Assembly (NCBI GenBank): GCA_964291335.2
Contig: OZ219748.1
Coordinates: 1,736,001-1,800,000, forward strand
DNA from: G964291335 sp964291335
GTDB lineage: Bacteria; Chloroflexota; Dehalococcoidia; Lucifugimonadales; UBA3495
DNA length: 64,000 bases
Direction: 5' to 3'
The notes under the pieces are model-generated. The model was given only the letters and a program-made list of their open reading frames with translations, had not been told where the DNA came from and did no database searches. Numbering within the stretch: position 1 is the first letter of the stretch; every line of letters starts with the position of its first letter. This document shows positions 1-9,347 of the stretch, piece by piece. A program made the position numbers and the translations under genes.

Positions 1-1
1 C

Positions 2-757
2 CGCCTTGACCCACACATCGACGAGGCCGCCCTGGAGCATCTGGTGAATATCGCCAACGGCGATGCGCGGGTGGCCCTCAACGCCCTGGAAACGGCCGCC
101 TTCGCCACCCCGCCCGGCGTGGACGGACAACGCCGCATCACCCCGGAGGTCATCGCCGACGCCCTGCAGCGGCGCTCCCCCCTTTACGACAAGGCCGGGG
201 AAGGCCACTACGATACCATTTCCGCCTTTATCAAGTCGGTGCGCGGTTCTTCTCCCGACGGCGCCCTCTACTGGCTGGCCCGCATGCTGGAATCGGGGGA
301 AGACCCCCTCTTTATCGCCCGCCGCCTGGTAATCCTGGCTTCAGAGGACATCGGCCTCGCCGAACCCCAGGCTTTGCCGCTGGCAGTGGCCGCGCAGCAG
401 GCAGTCCACTTTCTCGGCATGCCCGAAGCGCGAATACCCCTGGCCGAAGCCGCCGTGTTCCTGGCTGCCGCCCCCAAGAGCAACTCGGCTTACATCGCCC
501 TGGAGCGGGCCCTGTCCGACGTGCGCAATAAACCCAACGACCCGGTTCCCTTGCACCTGAGAAACGCGGCTACCGGCATGCTGCGGGCCATGGACTACGG
601 CAAAGGGTATCGCTATGCCCACGACTACGAAGGCCACTTTGTCCCGCAGGAATACCTGCCCCCGCTTTTGCAGAACAGCCGTTACTATCAGCCATCCCGC
701 GAAGGCCGGGAGCGGGAAATCGCCGAGCGGCTCAAGCGCTGGTGGGCAGACCGGTAG
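2..757 (+). CDS. rarA: Replication-associated recombination protein A (RarA/MgsA), 3' part
   Basis: This is the C-terminal 251 residues of a RarA/MgsA/WRNIP1-type clamp-loader-like AAA+ ATPase. The frame is open from base 2, so the gene begins outside the window. What remains is the end of the AAA+ lid (GDARVALNALE) followed by the family's helical tetramerisation region. The latter contains the conserved stretches HYDTISAFIKSVRGSSPD, ASEDIGLAEP and AAPKSNSAY, and ends with the usual GHFVPQEYLP motif. Family knowledge: RarA acts at stalled replication forks with SSB and DNA polymerase clamp loading. The Walker motifs are not in the window and so cannot be checked. It converges on the threonine aldolase gene. 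Confidence 0.93.
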   Translation, partial: RLDPHIDEAALEHLVNIANGDARVALNALETAAFATPPGVDGQRRITPEVIADALQRRSPLYDKAGEGHYDTISAFIKSVRGSSPDGALYWLARMLESGEDPLFIARRLVILASEDIGLAEPQALPLAVAAQQAVHFLGMPEARIPLAEAAVFLAAAPKSNSAYIALERALSDVRNKPNDPVPLHLRNAATGMLRAMDYGKGYRYAHDYEGHFVPQEYLPPLLQNSRYYQPSREGREREIAERLKRWWADR

Positions 758-805
758 CCGTATTCATCACTTCCCCATAACAAGCCGGCCGGCCGGCAGA
801 CAGCC

Positions 806-914
806 GCCGCCCGGTTAACCGTCATGGACGGCACAGGCGAACTATTTTGTTGTACCTATCCATTGTCAGGCATGATGGCCGCCCGGTTAACCGTCATGGA
901 CGGCACAGGCGAAC
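806..914. repeat. Pair of 37-bp direct repeats, 72-bp period
   Basis: A perfect 37-bp repeat occurs at 806-842 and 878-914, with a 35-bp unique spacer. Each copy contains GGTTAACC and the interrupted palindrome CCGTC-ATG-GACGG. It lies in the convergent gap between rarA and ltaE, where no gene is visible. The 72-bp period recurs with unrelated sequences at other places in the window. Confidence 0.9.
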
Positions 915-954
915 CCCCGGGCCGGCCCACGGAAACCGGCCGCCTCCGCGCCCT

Positions 955-2007
955 TCACCCGGCCGTCCACTGCCGCATTACATCGGCTGCCCGCGACAAA
1001 GCCTCCTCCACGTCGGCGCCGGAGATATGACGGTGGGTTACCATGCGCAGCGACTGCCCCCGGGAATGGGATACTTTCACCCCGGCCCCGGCCAGAGCGT
1101 CGCTGACCGCGACGGCATCGGCCACCCCACTCTCCACCTCAAAGATGACAATATTGGTCTGAATACTATCCGGGTCCACATTAATGCCGGCAATATCTGC
1201 CAGCCCACGGGCCAGACGGCGGGCATTGGCATGGTCGTCGGCCAGCCGCCCAATCATGGTATCCAGCGCCACCAGGCCGGCCGCCGCCAGCACCCCGGCC
1301 TGCCGCATTCCGCCGCCAATCATCTTCCGCCAACGGCGCGCCCGGCCAATGAACTCCTCGCTGCCCACCAGAACGGAACCCACCGGGCAGCTCAATGCCT
1401 TGGACAGACAGAAGGATACATCGTCCACCTCTCTCACCAGTGCGCTGGGGGGCACCTCCAGCGCCACGGCGGCATTGAATAGCCGGGCGCCGTCCAGGTG
1501 CACCCTGGCCCCGGCAGCGTGGGCTGCCTCGGCTGCATCTTCGGTATCCTGCGGCGTCAGCACGCCGCCGCTGCAACGGTTATGGGTGTTTTCCAGACAT
1601 ACCAGGGTCGTCGGCGGCACATGAACGTTGCCCCTGGGCCGAATGGCGCCCGCCAGCGCCTCCGGCGCAATGCGCCCCTGCCCGTCGTTGGGCGCCAGGC
1701 TCACCTGCACTCCGGCCAACGCCGATACCCCGGCCGACTCATTCCAGAACATATGCGCCTGGTCCCCCATCACGATTTCATCGCCCCGCTGACACCAGGT
1801 AAGGGCGGCTATCAGGTTGCTCATCGTCCCGCTGGCGGTTAGCAGGCCAGCCTCCTTCCCCAGCAATTCCGCTGCCTGCCGCTCCAGCAGGTTAACGGAA
1901 GGATCCTCCCCGTAAACATCATCGCCCACTTCCGCTTCGGCCATAGCCCGGCGCATCTCATCGGTGGGCTGCGTAAGAGTATCGCTTCGCAAGTCAATAA
2001 CCTTCAT
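955..2007 (-). CDS. ltaE: Low-specificity L-threonine aldolase
   Basis: A PLP-dependent fold-type I enzyme of 350 residues, the usual length for the family. It cleaves L-threonine or allo-threonine to glycine and acetaldehyde in the cytoplasm. It starts with the family's IDLRSDT signature, followed by GDDVYGEDPS. The likely Schiff-base lysine is in FCLSKALSCPVGS and the cofactor-binding aspartate in HLDGARLFNA. I chose the ATG at 2007 because AGGAG lies 6 bases upstream and the protein then begins MKVIDLRSDT; a start 18 codons earlier has no such signal. It is transcribed convergently with rarA and diverges from the hydrolase at 2119. Confidence 0.93.
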   Translation of the reverse strand: MKVIDLRSDTLTQPTDEMRRAMAEAEVGDDVYGEDPSVNLLERQAAELLGKEAGLLTASGTMSNLIAALTWCQRGDEIVMGDQAHMFWNESAGVSALAGVQVSLAPNDGQGRIAPEALAGAIRPRGNVHVPPTTLVCLENTHNRCSGGVLTPQDTEDAAEAAHAAGARVHLDGARLFNAAVALEVPPSALVREVDDVSFCLSKALSCPVGSVLVGSEEFIGRARRWRKMIGGGMRQAGVLAAAGLVALDTMIGRLADDHANARRLARGLADIAGINVDPDSIQTNIVIFEVESGVADAVAVSDALAGAGVKVSHSRGQSLRMVTHRHISGADVEEALSRAADVMRQWTAG

Positions 2008-2118
2008 CTCCGGCTCCTGCGCAACGCAAATATCGCCCATTCTAGCAGGCTTCCTTGCCAAACTCTACGCACTCTTCTAATATGGTTTTAACCCGGCAGC
2101 GCCGGCGGAGGTCTGCTT

Positions 2119-2760
2119 ATGCGTCAAAGCGCAGTCAGCTTCAAGGCAAAGGGGTTGAGTTTTGAGGGCATCGTGGCGGCTCCCGATGATTTAAGCGCCC
2201 CGGTCCCCGGCATTGTAATTTGCCACCCCCACCCCCTGTTCGGCGGCAGCATGGACAATAACGTGGTTATTGCCCTCTCTTTTGCCCTGGTAGCCCAGGG
2301 CTTCGCCGTCCTCCGCTTCAACTTCCGCGGCGTAGGCAACAGTGAAGGTGAGCATACCAAAGGAGAACTGGAGCATGCGGAGGCGCTGGCCGCCTGCGAA
2401 CTGCTCCGGGCCTGGCCCGGCGTCGCTGACCAGAAACCGGGGCTGGCGGGCTACTCCTTCGGCGCTTCGGTCATTATGGGCAGCGCCCCCCTGCAGCAGA
2501 AAGCCAAATCCATCGCCCTCATCTCCCCCGCCATTCGCAGCTTCCCGGCAACCCCCCTCAGGAAGAACAAATCCCCCCTTCTGATTGTAACCGGAAGCCG
2601 GGACAAACTGGCGGCAGCGGAAGAATTGCCGGAAAACCTCGCCGCCTTCGCCCGGAAGCCCGATTTCCGGGTCATTGAAGGGGCCGACCACTTTTGGGGC
2701 GGTATGGAAAGGCAGCTGGCCAGGCCGGTAGTCGAGTTCTTCGCCGAATACCTGAAGTAA
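2119..2760 (+). CDS. Alpha/beta hydrolase (COG2945-like)
   Basis: A 213-residue single-domain alpha/beta hydrolase, probably a cytoplasmic esterase or dienelactone-hydrolase-like enzyme; the substrate is unknown. The oxyanion-region motif ICHPHPLFGG is followed by FNFRGVGNSEG, the nucleophile elbow GYSFGA, an acidic residue in TGSRDKL and the catalytic histidine in GADHFWGG. This order is typical of COG2945-type hydrolases. The ATG at 2119 has GGAGG 8 bases upstream. It lies 6 bases before lspA, so the two probably share a transcript. Confidence 0.85.
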   Translation: MRQSAVSFKAKGLSFEGIVAAPDDLSAPVPGIVICHPHPLFGGSMDNNVVIALSFALVAQGFAVLRFNFRGVGNSEGEHTKGELEHAEALAACELLRAWPGVADQKPGLAGYSFGASVIMGSAPLQQKAKSIALISPAIRSFPATPLRKNKSPLLIVTGSRDKLAAAEELPENLAAFARKPDFRVIEGADHFWGGMERQLARPVVEFFAEYLK

Positions 2761-2766
2761 CCCCTG

Positions 2767-3603
2767 ATGACCCCACCGGAAAACCGCCCGGAAGACCCCC
2801 CCAAGTCGCCGGTTGACCCACTGCCCCAGGCTGCTTCCGATAACGGCGCCCGCCGGGTTGACGCAGCCCGGCCGCCGGACTCAACCGTTGGCGCTGCCGC
2901 TGCCGGCCCGCCCCTGCCGCCCCGGCCTGAAGAACCGCCTCCTCCGGCGCGCCGCACCCCCATTTACCGCGACTTCAACCTGCTGCAGGCCGCAATCCTG
3001 GTCTTTCTGCTTGATCAGCTGACCAAATTCCTGGTGCGGGCTTACCTCCCCTTCGGTTATTCCTTCCCTTACGACGGCTTCTTCCGCATTACCCACACCC
3101 ACAACACCGGCAGCGCTTTCGGTATTTTCCAGGGGTACAATACCCCACTGATTTTCGTATCCCTCGCCGGAATAATCGTGCTTGCCCTCATTTACCAGAG
3201 CCAGGCGCGCCCAACCAACCTGCTCCGGCTCAGCCTGGCCCTGCAAACCGGCGGCGCCCTGGGCAACCTGCTGGACCGGTTCCGCCTGGGCGCAGTTACC
3301 GACTTTATCGACATCGGGGCCTGGCCGGTCTTTAACCTGGCGGACGCTGCCATCGTAACCGGCCTTTGCCTGCTGGGCTGGGCCCTGCTCCGGCCCGCAG
3401 CCGATAAAACAGCAGCCCCGCTGCCAGCGGCGCAATATTCGGAAACTGCGCTCCCTGACCGGGCCGGCGCCCCCCGGCGGAACCGCTGCCCCCGCCGGGC
3501 CGGCGTCTGCCCTGCCGCCGCCGGACGGCTTAACCCGCGCCGCAGTTGCAGACGCCCCCCCTATGCCAGCCGCCAGGCGCAGCGCCGCCTGGCCCGGCGG
3601 TAG
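2767..3603 (+). CDS. lspA: Lipoprotein signal peptidase (signal peptidase II)
   Basis: An aspartic protease of the cytoplasmic membrane that cleaves the signal peptide of diacylglyceryl-prolipoproteins. The core (about residues 70-215) has the LDQLTK motif, the HTHNTGSAFG stretch, four hydrophobic segments, and the catalytic-aspartate blocks GNLLDR...TDFIDI and FNLADAAI. At 278 residues it is far longer than the usual 150-170. The first ~65 residues are proline/alanine-rich and the last ~70 are arginine/proline-rich low complexity. Either the true start lies downstream or both tails are lineage-specific. It sits between the hydrolase and an rluD-like gene in a tight plus-strand run. Confidence 0.88.
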   Translation: MTPPENRPEDPPKSPVDPLPQAASDNGARRVDAARPPDSTVGAAAAGPPLPPRPEEPPPPARRTPIYRDFNLLQAAILVFLLDQLTKFLVRAYLPFGYSFPYDGFFRITHTHNTGSAFGIFQGYNTPLIFVSLAGIIVLALIYQSQARPTNLLRLSLALQTGGALGNLLDRFRLGAVTDFIDIGAWPVFNLADAAIVTGLCLLGWALLRPAADKTAAPLPAAQYSETALPDRAGAPRRNRCPRRAGVCPAAAGRLNPRRSCRRPPYASRQAQRRLARR

Positions 3604-3610
3604 GCCGAAA

Positions 3611-4552
3611 ATGACCGCCATTGCCGGCCCGGTTACCCGCTGCTTTACCGCCGCCGCCAACGCGGCGCGCCTGGACCGGTTCCTGACCGCACTCCAGCCG
3701 GACTTAACCCGCAGTCGTATCCACGCCCTCATCGCTGAAGGAATGGTAACCCTCAACGGAAAGCCAACGCGGCCGGCGCAGAAGGTGCAGGCCGGCGATC
3801 GGGTGGCCCTCACCCTGCCCCCCGCCCGGGCGGCCGCAATAGCCGCCCAGCCGATCCCCCTGTCGGTAATTTATCAGGACGCAGAGCTCCTCGTGGTGGA
3901 CAAACCGGCCGGCCTCCCGGTCCACCCCGGGCCGGGCCACCCGGACGGCACTCTGGTCAACGGCCTGCTGGCCCACTGCCCCGACATTCAGGCCATCGGC
4001 GGCGTAACCCGACCCGGCATTGTCCACCGGCTCGACCGGAACACCTCCGGCCTGCTGGTAGTGGCTAAAACGGAAAGGGCGCATCACTCCCTTTCCGGCC
4101 AGCTCAAGGCACGGCAGGTTCGCAAAGGTTACCTGGGCCTGGCGCTGGGCCGGCTGGCGCCCCCCGAAGGGCTGATTGACGCCCCCATTGGCCGCCACCC
4201 GCGGCACCGCAAGCGTATGGCGGTCGTGGCCGGCGGACGCGCGGCCCGCACCCGCTATCGAGTTAAAAAGACCATCGGCGGTTGCAGCCTGTTGAAGTTA
4301 TGCCCGGAGACCGGCCGTACCCACCAGCTCCGGGTACACCTGGCCTCCCTGGGCCACCCCCTGTATGGCGATGCCGTGTACGGCAAAGCCAGCCCGCTGT
4401 TGCCCCGCCATTTCCTGCACGCCGGCATCCTCGGGTTCCGGCACCCGGTTTCCGGCCAGTGGCTGCAACTGCGCTCTCAGCTGCCGCCGGAGCTGGAAGA
4501 CCTCCTGTCCGCCCTCGGTCGGCCGCAGCCCGGCCGCCCCCCGGACGCCTGA
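3611..4552 (+). CDS. RluA/RluD-family pseudouridine synthase
   Basis: An RNA pseudouridine synthase (uridine to pseudouridine, most likely in 23S rRNA). It has an N-terminal S4 RNA-binding domain (ARLDRFLTAL through VTLNGKP) and a catalytic domain with the HRLDRNTSGLLVVAK motif, which carries the catalytic Asp. The later GRTHQLRVHLASLGHPLYGD block is also typical. The ATG at 3611 lies 8 bases after the lspA stop and leaves the S4 domain intact; an upstream ATG at 3563 would overlap lspA by 41 bases. The paralogue (RluD, RluB-like or other) cannot be fixed from sequence alone, so no symbol is given. Confidence 0.9.
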   Translation: MTAIAGPVTRCFTAAANAARLDRFLTALQPDLTRSRIHALIAEGMVTLNGKPTRPAQKVQAGDRVALTLPPARAAAIAAQPIPLSVIYQDAELLVVDKPAGLPVHPGPGHPDGTLVNGLLAHCPDIQAIGGVTRPGIVHRLDRNTSGLLVVAKTERAHHSLSGQLKARQVRKGYLGLALGRLAPPEGLIDAPIGRHPRHRKRMAVVAGGRAARTRYRVKKTIGGCSLLKLCPETGRTHQLRVHLASLGHPLYGDAVYGKASPLLPRHFLHAGILGFRHPVSGQWLQLRSQLPPELEDLLSALGRPQPGRPPDA

Positions 4553-4746
4553 CCCCCCTGATCCTCTCTGCCGATTGCTTTAAGCGCCGTATCCTGCCGT
4601 ATCTGCCCTGGCGCGGCGACCTGGGCTGAAACCCCGAAATGACGAAGGCCGCCTCCCCGCCGGTTCATTCCGTCAGGCCGATGGTGCTAAAATAGTCAGC
4701 AAGGCGCGCCATAGCCAAATTGCAGCCGCGACAGGAAACAACCAGA

Positions 4747-6453
4747 ATGACAACTCCGGACAACCCCTCTACCGACTTCATCCGCAGCATCGTTCTTGAA
4801 GACCTCGCGTCCAGCAAGTACGACGGCCGGGTCGTTACCCGCTTCCCCCCCGAACCCAACGGCTACCTTCACATCGGCCATGCCAAGGCCATTTGCCTGA
4901 ACTTCGGCATCGCCGCCGAACACCAGGGCGGCGTGTGCCATCTCCGTTTTGACGATACTAACCCGGAGCGGGAAGACGACGAGTATGTCAACTCTATTCA
5001 GGAAGACGTGCGCTGGTTGGGCTTCGACTGGCAGGGCCATCTCTATTACGCCTCGGATTATTTCGACGCCCTCTACCGGTTTGCCGAGCAGCTGATTCAG
5101 GACGGCAAAGCCTATGTGGACAGCCTTGACGCCGACCAGATCCGCCAATACCGGGGAACCTTGACCCAACCCGGCCAGGATAGCCCCTACCGCAGCCGCC
5201 CCGTCGCCGAAAACCTGGACCTGTTCCGCCGGATGCGCGCCGGAGAGTTCCCCGACGGCGCCCACGTCCTCCGCGCCAGAATCGACATGGCCTCGCCCAA
5301 CATCAACCTGCGCGACCCAACCCTCTATCGTATTCGTCGTGCCCACCACCACCGCACCGGCGATAAATGGTGCATTTATCCCATGTACGACTACGCCCAC
5401 GCCCTCTCCGACTCCATCGAGCGCATTACCCACTCCTTATGCACCCTGGAGTTTGAAGACCACCGGCCTCTCTACGACTGGACCCAGCAGGAGCTGGCAG
5501 TTTATCGCAGCCAGCAGATTGAGTTTGCCCGCCTTAACCTGACCAATACCATCATGAGCAAGCGCCGGCTGCTCCAGCTGGTGCAGGGCGGCTACGTTTC
5601 CGGCTGGGATGACCCGCGAATGCCCACCATCAGCGGCCTGCGCCGCCGCGGTTACACCCCGGAAGCCATCCGCCGCTTTTGCGAGGAGATTGGTATCTCC
5701 AGGCGGGATACGGTAGTCAACATGGCTTTGCTGGAGCATTGCCTTCGGGAAGACCTGAACCGGCGCGCCCCCAGAGCCATGGCCATTCTGCGCCCCCTTA
5801 AAGTGGTAATCGACAACTACCCGGAAGGCCAGGTGACCTGGTTTGACGCAGCGAATAACCCGGAAGACCCGGCCATGGGCGCCCGCCAGCTCCCTTTCTC
5901 CCGGGAACTGTACATTGAACGGGAAGATTTTCAGGAAAACCCGCCGCCCCGTTTCTTCCGTCTGGCCCCGGGGCGCGAGGTCAGGCTCCGCTACGCCTGC
6001 TACATTACCTGCCGGGAAGTGGTGAAAAACCCGGATACCGGTGAAGTCCTCGAACTCCACTGCACCTACGACCCGGAATCGGTGGGCGGTTCCACCCCCG
6101 ACGGCCGTCGGGTTCGCGGTACGCTCCACTGGGTTTCTGCTAGGCATTGCCGCCAGGTTCAAGTGCGCCTTTACGACTATCTGCTGCAGAACGACCAGGG
6201 GGAAACTGAACCGCACCGCCCGGATTTCATCGCCAGGCTGAACCCCAACTCCCTGGCAGTATTGACCGACTGCCAGGTCGAACCGGGCTTGGCCGATGCC
6301 GTTCCGGGCAGCCGCTACCAGTTTGAGCGTCAGGGCTACTTCTGCGCCGACCTGGTGGACTCCCGGCCCGGCGCGCCCGTCTTCAACCGGACCGTCTCCC
6401 TGCGGGACTCCTGGTCCCGCATACAGCAAGCCCAGACCGGAACCGGCCCATAA
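4747..6453 (+). CDS. glnS: Glutaminyl-tRNA synthetase
   Basis: A class I aminoacyl-tRNA synthetase that charges tRNA-Gln directly with glutamine. It shows RFPPEPNGYLHIGHAKAICL with the HIGH signature near residue 42, and the KMSKS-type loop as IMSKR near residue 270. The C-terminal anticodon-binding beta-barrels contain the GlnRS-specific ...FQRQGYF segment. Its 568 residues match the bacterial GlnRS length. The ATG at 4747 follows AGGAAA by about 9 bases. GlnRS is patchily distributed outside Proteobacteria, where many lineages use the GatCAB amidotransferase route, so its presence is informative. gltX follows 91 bases downstream. Confidence 0.95.
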   Translation: MTTPDNPSTDFIRSIVLEDLASSKYDGRVVTRFPPEPNGYLHIGHAKAICLNFGIAAEHQGGVCHLRFDDTNPEREDDEYVNSIQEDVRWLGFDWQGHLYYASDYFDALYRFAEQLIQDGKAYVDSLDADQIRQYRGTLTQPGQDSPYRSRPVAENLDLFRRMRAGEFPDGAHVLRARIDMASPNINLRDPTLYRIRRAHHHRTGDKWCIYPMYDYAHALSDSIERITHSLCTLEFEDHRPLYDWTQQELAVYRSQQIEFARLNLTNTIMSKRRLLQLVQGGYVSGWDDPRMPTISGLRRRGYTPEAIRRFCEEIGISRRDTVVNMALLEHCLREDLNRRAPRAMAILRPLKVVIDNYPEGQVTWFDAANNPEDPAMGARQLPFSRELYIEREDFQENPPPRFFRLAPGREVRLRYACYITCREVVKNPDTGEVLELHCTYDPESVGGSTPDGRRVRGTLHWVSARHCRQVQVRLYDYLLQNDQGETEPHRPDFIARLNPNSLAVLTDCQVEPGLADAVPGSRYQFERQGYFCADLVDSRPGAPVFNRTVSLRDSWSRIQQAQTGTGP

Positions 6454-6544
6454 CGCGGCCCCGCCAGCGCATCCGCCCGGCCCGGCCAATGCCGCCCGGG
6501 TTGCCATACCCAGCCTGAAGGCATGCCCCAAATGGAGGAATGCT

Positions 6545-8023
6545 TTGTCCGACCATATTCGCGTCAGATACGCCCCCAGCCCCACCGGGCTGCCCCATAT
6601 CGGCAATATCCGCACCGCCCTGTTCAACTGGTTGTTCGCCCGCCATCACGGCGGCAAGTTCATCGTCCGTATTGAGGATACCGATCAGGAAAGGCTCGTT
6701 CCCGGCGCCGTAGCCGGCATTCTTGAAGGCTTGCAGTGGCTGCAAATAGACTGGGACGAAGGCCCTTGGGTCGGCGGCGATTACGGCCCTTACTTTCAGT
6801 CGGAACGCCTGCCCCTTTACCATGCCCAGGCTGAGCGGCTGATTAGTCAAGGCGACGCCTACCGCTGCTATTGCACCCGGGAACGCCTCGACGCCCTGCG
6901 GGAAGAGCAGCGGCGCAGCCGGGCCTCCCTCGGCTACGACGGCCACTGCCGCCGCTTGACCGGGCCGCAGCGCCGTTCCTGCGAAGCCGAAGGCTCCCCC
7001 TTCGTCGTGCGGTTTGCCGTCCCCCATACCGGCGTTACCCGGCTCCACGACCTGATTCGCGGCGAAGTGGAATGGCGGAACGAATTGCTGGACGACTTCA
7101 TCCTCATCAAGTCCGACGGTTTCCCCACCTACCACATGGCCGTGGTAACCGACGACCACTTGATGCAGATTAGCCACGTCCTGCGGGCTGAAGAATGGCT
7201 CTCCAGCGCGCCGCGGCACCTCCTACTCTATCAGGCTTTGGGCTGCACCCCCCCACGGCATGGACACCTCCCCATGATTCTGGGGCCGGACCGCGCCAAG
7301 CTCTCCAAGCGCCACGGGGCTACCTCCATTCTCGAATACCGGGCCGACGGCTTTCTGCCCGAAGCCTTGCGCAATTTCATGGTGCTTCTGGGCTGGTCTT
7401 TAGACGATAAAACCGAGGTAATCCCCCTTGCGGAAATCATCGAAAACTTCAGCCTGGAGCGCGTGGGCAAGCCGGCGGCTATCTTCGACCTGGAAAAACT
7501 CGCCTGGATGAACGGCGTTTACCTGCGGGAAATGACCACCAATGCCCTCGCCGACGCCCTGCTGCCTTTCCTGGAACGCGACTGGCCCGCCGAACTGCTG
7601 CCAGTGGATCTGGACTATCTCCGGCGGATTGTACCTCTCTTGCAGGTGCGCCTTAAATCCCTGGCGGAAGCCCCCGGAATGCTTCGCTGCTTCTTTGAGC
7701 CGCAGCCGGAATACCCCCCGGCCGCGCTGCTGCAACCGGGAATGAACGCCGCCGAAACCCGCAGCGCCCTGCTTGCCGCCCGCTCCCGCCTGGCAGAGCT
7801 GGAAAGTTTTTCCGCCGAAGCTGTGGAGCAAAGCCTGCGCGCCGCCACAGCTACGCTGGGGCTTACCGCCCGGCGTTTCTTTGGAACGGTGCGCACTGCG
7901 GTTACCGGCAGCAGCGTCTCGCCCCCCCTCTTTGAAACCATCGAGGTTCTGGGACGCGAGCGGGTATTGGCCCGCCTTCAGTGGGCCGAAGCGCAAATGA
8001 ACGCCTTGCCGGAACCGGCGTAA
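6545..8023 (+). CDS. gltX: Glutamyl-tRNA synthetase
   Basis: A class I synthetase that makes glutamyl-tRNA(Glu), used for translation and, through HemA, as the precursor of tetrapyrroles. It has RYAPSPTGLPHIGNIRTAL (HIGH region), FIVRIEDTDQER and the KMSKS-type KLSKRHGA, then the helical anticodon-binding region. I set the start at TTG 6545: GGAGGAA lies 6 bases upstream, and the protein then begins six residues before RYAPSPTG and is 492 residues long, normal for GltX. A longer frame would overlap the end of glnS. The gene converges on the channel gene at 8036. Confidence 0.95.
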   Translation: MSDHIRVRYAPSPTGLPHIGNIRTALFNWLFARHHGGKFIVRIEDTDQERLVPGAVAGILEGLQWLQIDWDEGPWVGGDYGPYFQSERLPLYHAQAERLISQGDAYRCYCTRERLDALREEQRRSRASLGYDGHCRRLTGPQRRSCEAEGSPFVVRFAVPHTGVTRLHDLIRGEVEWRNELLDDFILIKSDGFPTYHMAVVTDDHLMQISHVLRAEEWLSSAPRHLLLYQALGCTPPRHGHLPMILGPDRAKLSKRHGATSILEYRADGFLPEALRNFMVLLGWSLDDKTEVIPLAEIIENFSLERVGKPAAIFDLEKLAWMNGVYLREMTTNALADALLPFLERDWPAELLPVDLDYLRRIVPLLQVRLKSLAEAPGMLRCFFEPQPEYPPAALLQPGMNAAETRSALLAARSRLAELESFSAEAVEQSLRAATATLGLTARRFFGTVRTAVTGSSVSPPLFETIEVLGRERVLARLQWAEAQMNALPEPA

Positions 8024-8035
8024 CGCCGCCCGAAG

Positions 8036-8842
8036 CTACCCTTTCCCGGACGCTTCCTCCAGCTCCTCGCCGCAATGGGGGCATACTTGCGGCTGCTCTT
8101 GCCGTCTTTCAATCAACTCCATCAGCCCGGAGCTGAGAATTCCCGCCGGCAGGGCGAACAGACCAATACCAATTATTGCGATAAACCCGGCCATAGCCTT
8201 GCCTATTGGCGTTATCGGCGATACATCTCCATAACCCACCGTCGTCAGCGTGATGATGCTCCACCACATAGCCGCCGGAATGCTGGCGAAGTCTTCCGGC
8301 TGCGCCCGGTGTTCCGCAAAATACATCAGGGACGACGTTATTACCAGCAGTATGGTCAGCACCAGTACCACGGTAAGCAATTCCTGCGCCTTGTTTCGTA
8401 TCACCAGGCCCAGCGTGTTGATGCCACGGAAGTAGCGCCCCAGCCGCGCCGCCCTCGTCATTAACCGGATCGCCCGCAGGAACAGAAAGTCCACCCCCAG
8501 CAAGGGAAGCAGGGAAGGCGCTATGGCCGCCAGGTCAATCAGCAGCAAGGGCGTAAACGCAAAGCGCAGGCGCCCCCGAACCGGGTGCGCATACTGGGGC
8601 GCCACGGTGCACGACCACAGCCGCAGCAGATACTCAACCAGAAAAATCGCCGCCGACGCCGCCTCCAGGTAAATGAAAAAACCGGGCGCCAGCCGGTAAA
8701 TCGGCTCCACCGTGCCGGCAATTAACGCCAGAACATTCAGCAGAATCAGGCTGATAATGAAAAGGTCAACCGCCTGGCTTAAACGGTCGCCGGCCGGCGC
8801 CACTTCAAGAATTTCGTGCGTTCGCTTTTTCAGAGGCAGCAT
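8036..8842 (-). CDS. Voltage-gated-type potassium channel subunit
   Basis: A six-transmembrane cation channel of 268 residues. S1-S4 occupy about residues 25-160. The S4-like segment LFLRAIRLMTRAARLGRYFR carries regularly spaced arginines, which is typical of voltage sensors. The pore helix and selectivity filter read TLTTVGYGD, specific for K+. After S6 the protein ends in a short tail with one CPHCGEE motif. That is half a zinc ribbon, which could become a four-cysteine site only by subunit pairing. No ligand-binding (RCK or cNMP) domain follows. Voltage gating is inferred from S4 only. Confidence 0.9.
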   Translation of the reverse strand: MLPLKKRTHEILEVAPAGDRLSQAVDLFIISLILLNVLALIAGTVEPIYRLAPGFFIYLEAASAAIFLVEYLLRLWSCTVAPQYAHPVRGRLRFAFTPLLLIDLAAIAPSLLPLLGVDFLFLRAIRLMTRAARLGRYFRGINTLGLVIRNKAQELLTVVLVLTILLVITSSLMYFAEHRAQPEDFASIPAAMWWSIITLTTVGYGDVSPITPIGKAMAGFIAIIGIGLFALPAGILSSGLMELIERRQEQPQVCPHCGEELEEASGKG

Positions 8843-9347
8843 CGTTCCTGCGGCCGGAACCCGGAAACAAACAGAATATCTGTTCCCGGAACCCCCTTCA
8901 GTTTAGCTATAAATCAGCTATGAATCCCGGTAAATCAGGGCCGTTAATTACTCTTTACGATTTTGGAAAACTCCAGGCCTTTTGCCTTGACAACCCCCAA
9001 TTTGCCGTAAATTAGGCTTCTCTTGCAGAGGAAAATCAGGCCCACCGGGACGGCTTCACCCCTTTCTCCGGTTCCGTTTTCCAGGCTGTCCTCCTCTTTC
9101 GGTTTTCACAAATGGCTATCCGTTTTCGTTGCCCTTGCTGTCGGCATTCACCCGGTCGGCAGGCCATCCTTTTGTGATTTATAACGGTGCGGTCGGTATC
9201 TCTTTGAGCAGAAAATCCGGCCCCGGGGCCGCCCAATGCCCCGCGGCCGCAGGCCGCACAACCCGGCTGGAAATGGCAGCCCATAATTGCGCCGGCTGCC
9301 AACGGCTTTGCGACACAGTTTAGACGAGCTTTTGGAGGTGTGGGGGT
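8843..9347. other. 505-bp divergent intergenic region
   Basis: No gene is visible between the divergent channel and metallo-hydrolase genes. On the plus strand TTGACA (8987-8992) and TAAATT (9008-9013) are separated by 15 bases. This is a weak promoter candidate about 340 bases before the metallo-hydrolase start. The stretch at 8880-9015 is the most AT-rich part. No tRNA-like or riboswitch-like fold was recognised. Confidence 0.4.

Noticed and set aside
806..914. Mini-CRISPR array (37-bp repeat, 35-bp spacer)
   Set aside because: Only two repeats, and each similar locus has a different repeat sequence; no cas gene in the window. The period is treated as a duplication pattern instead.
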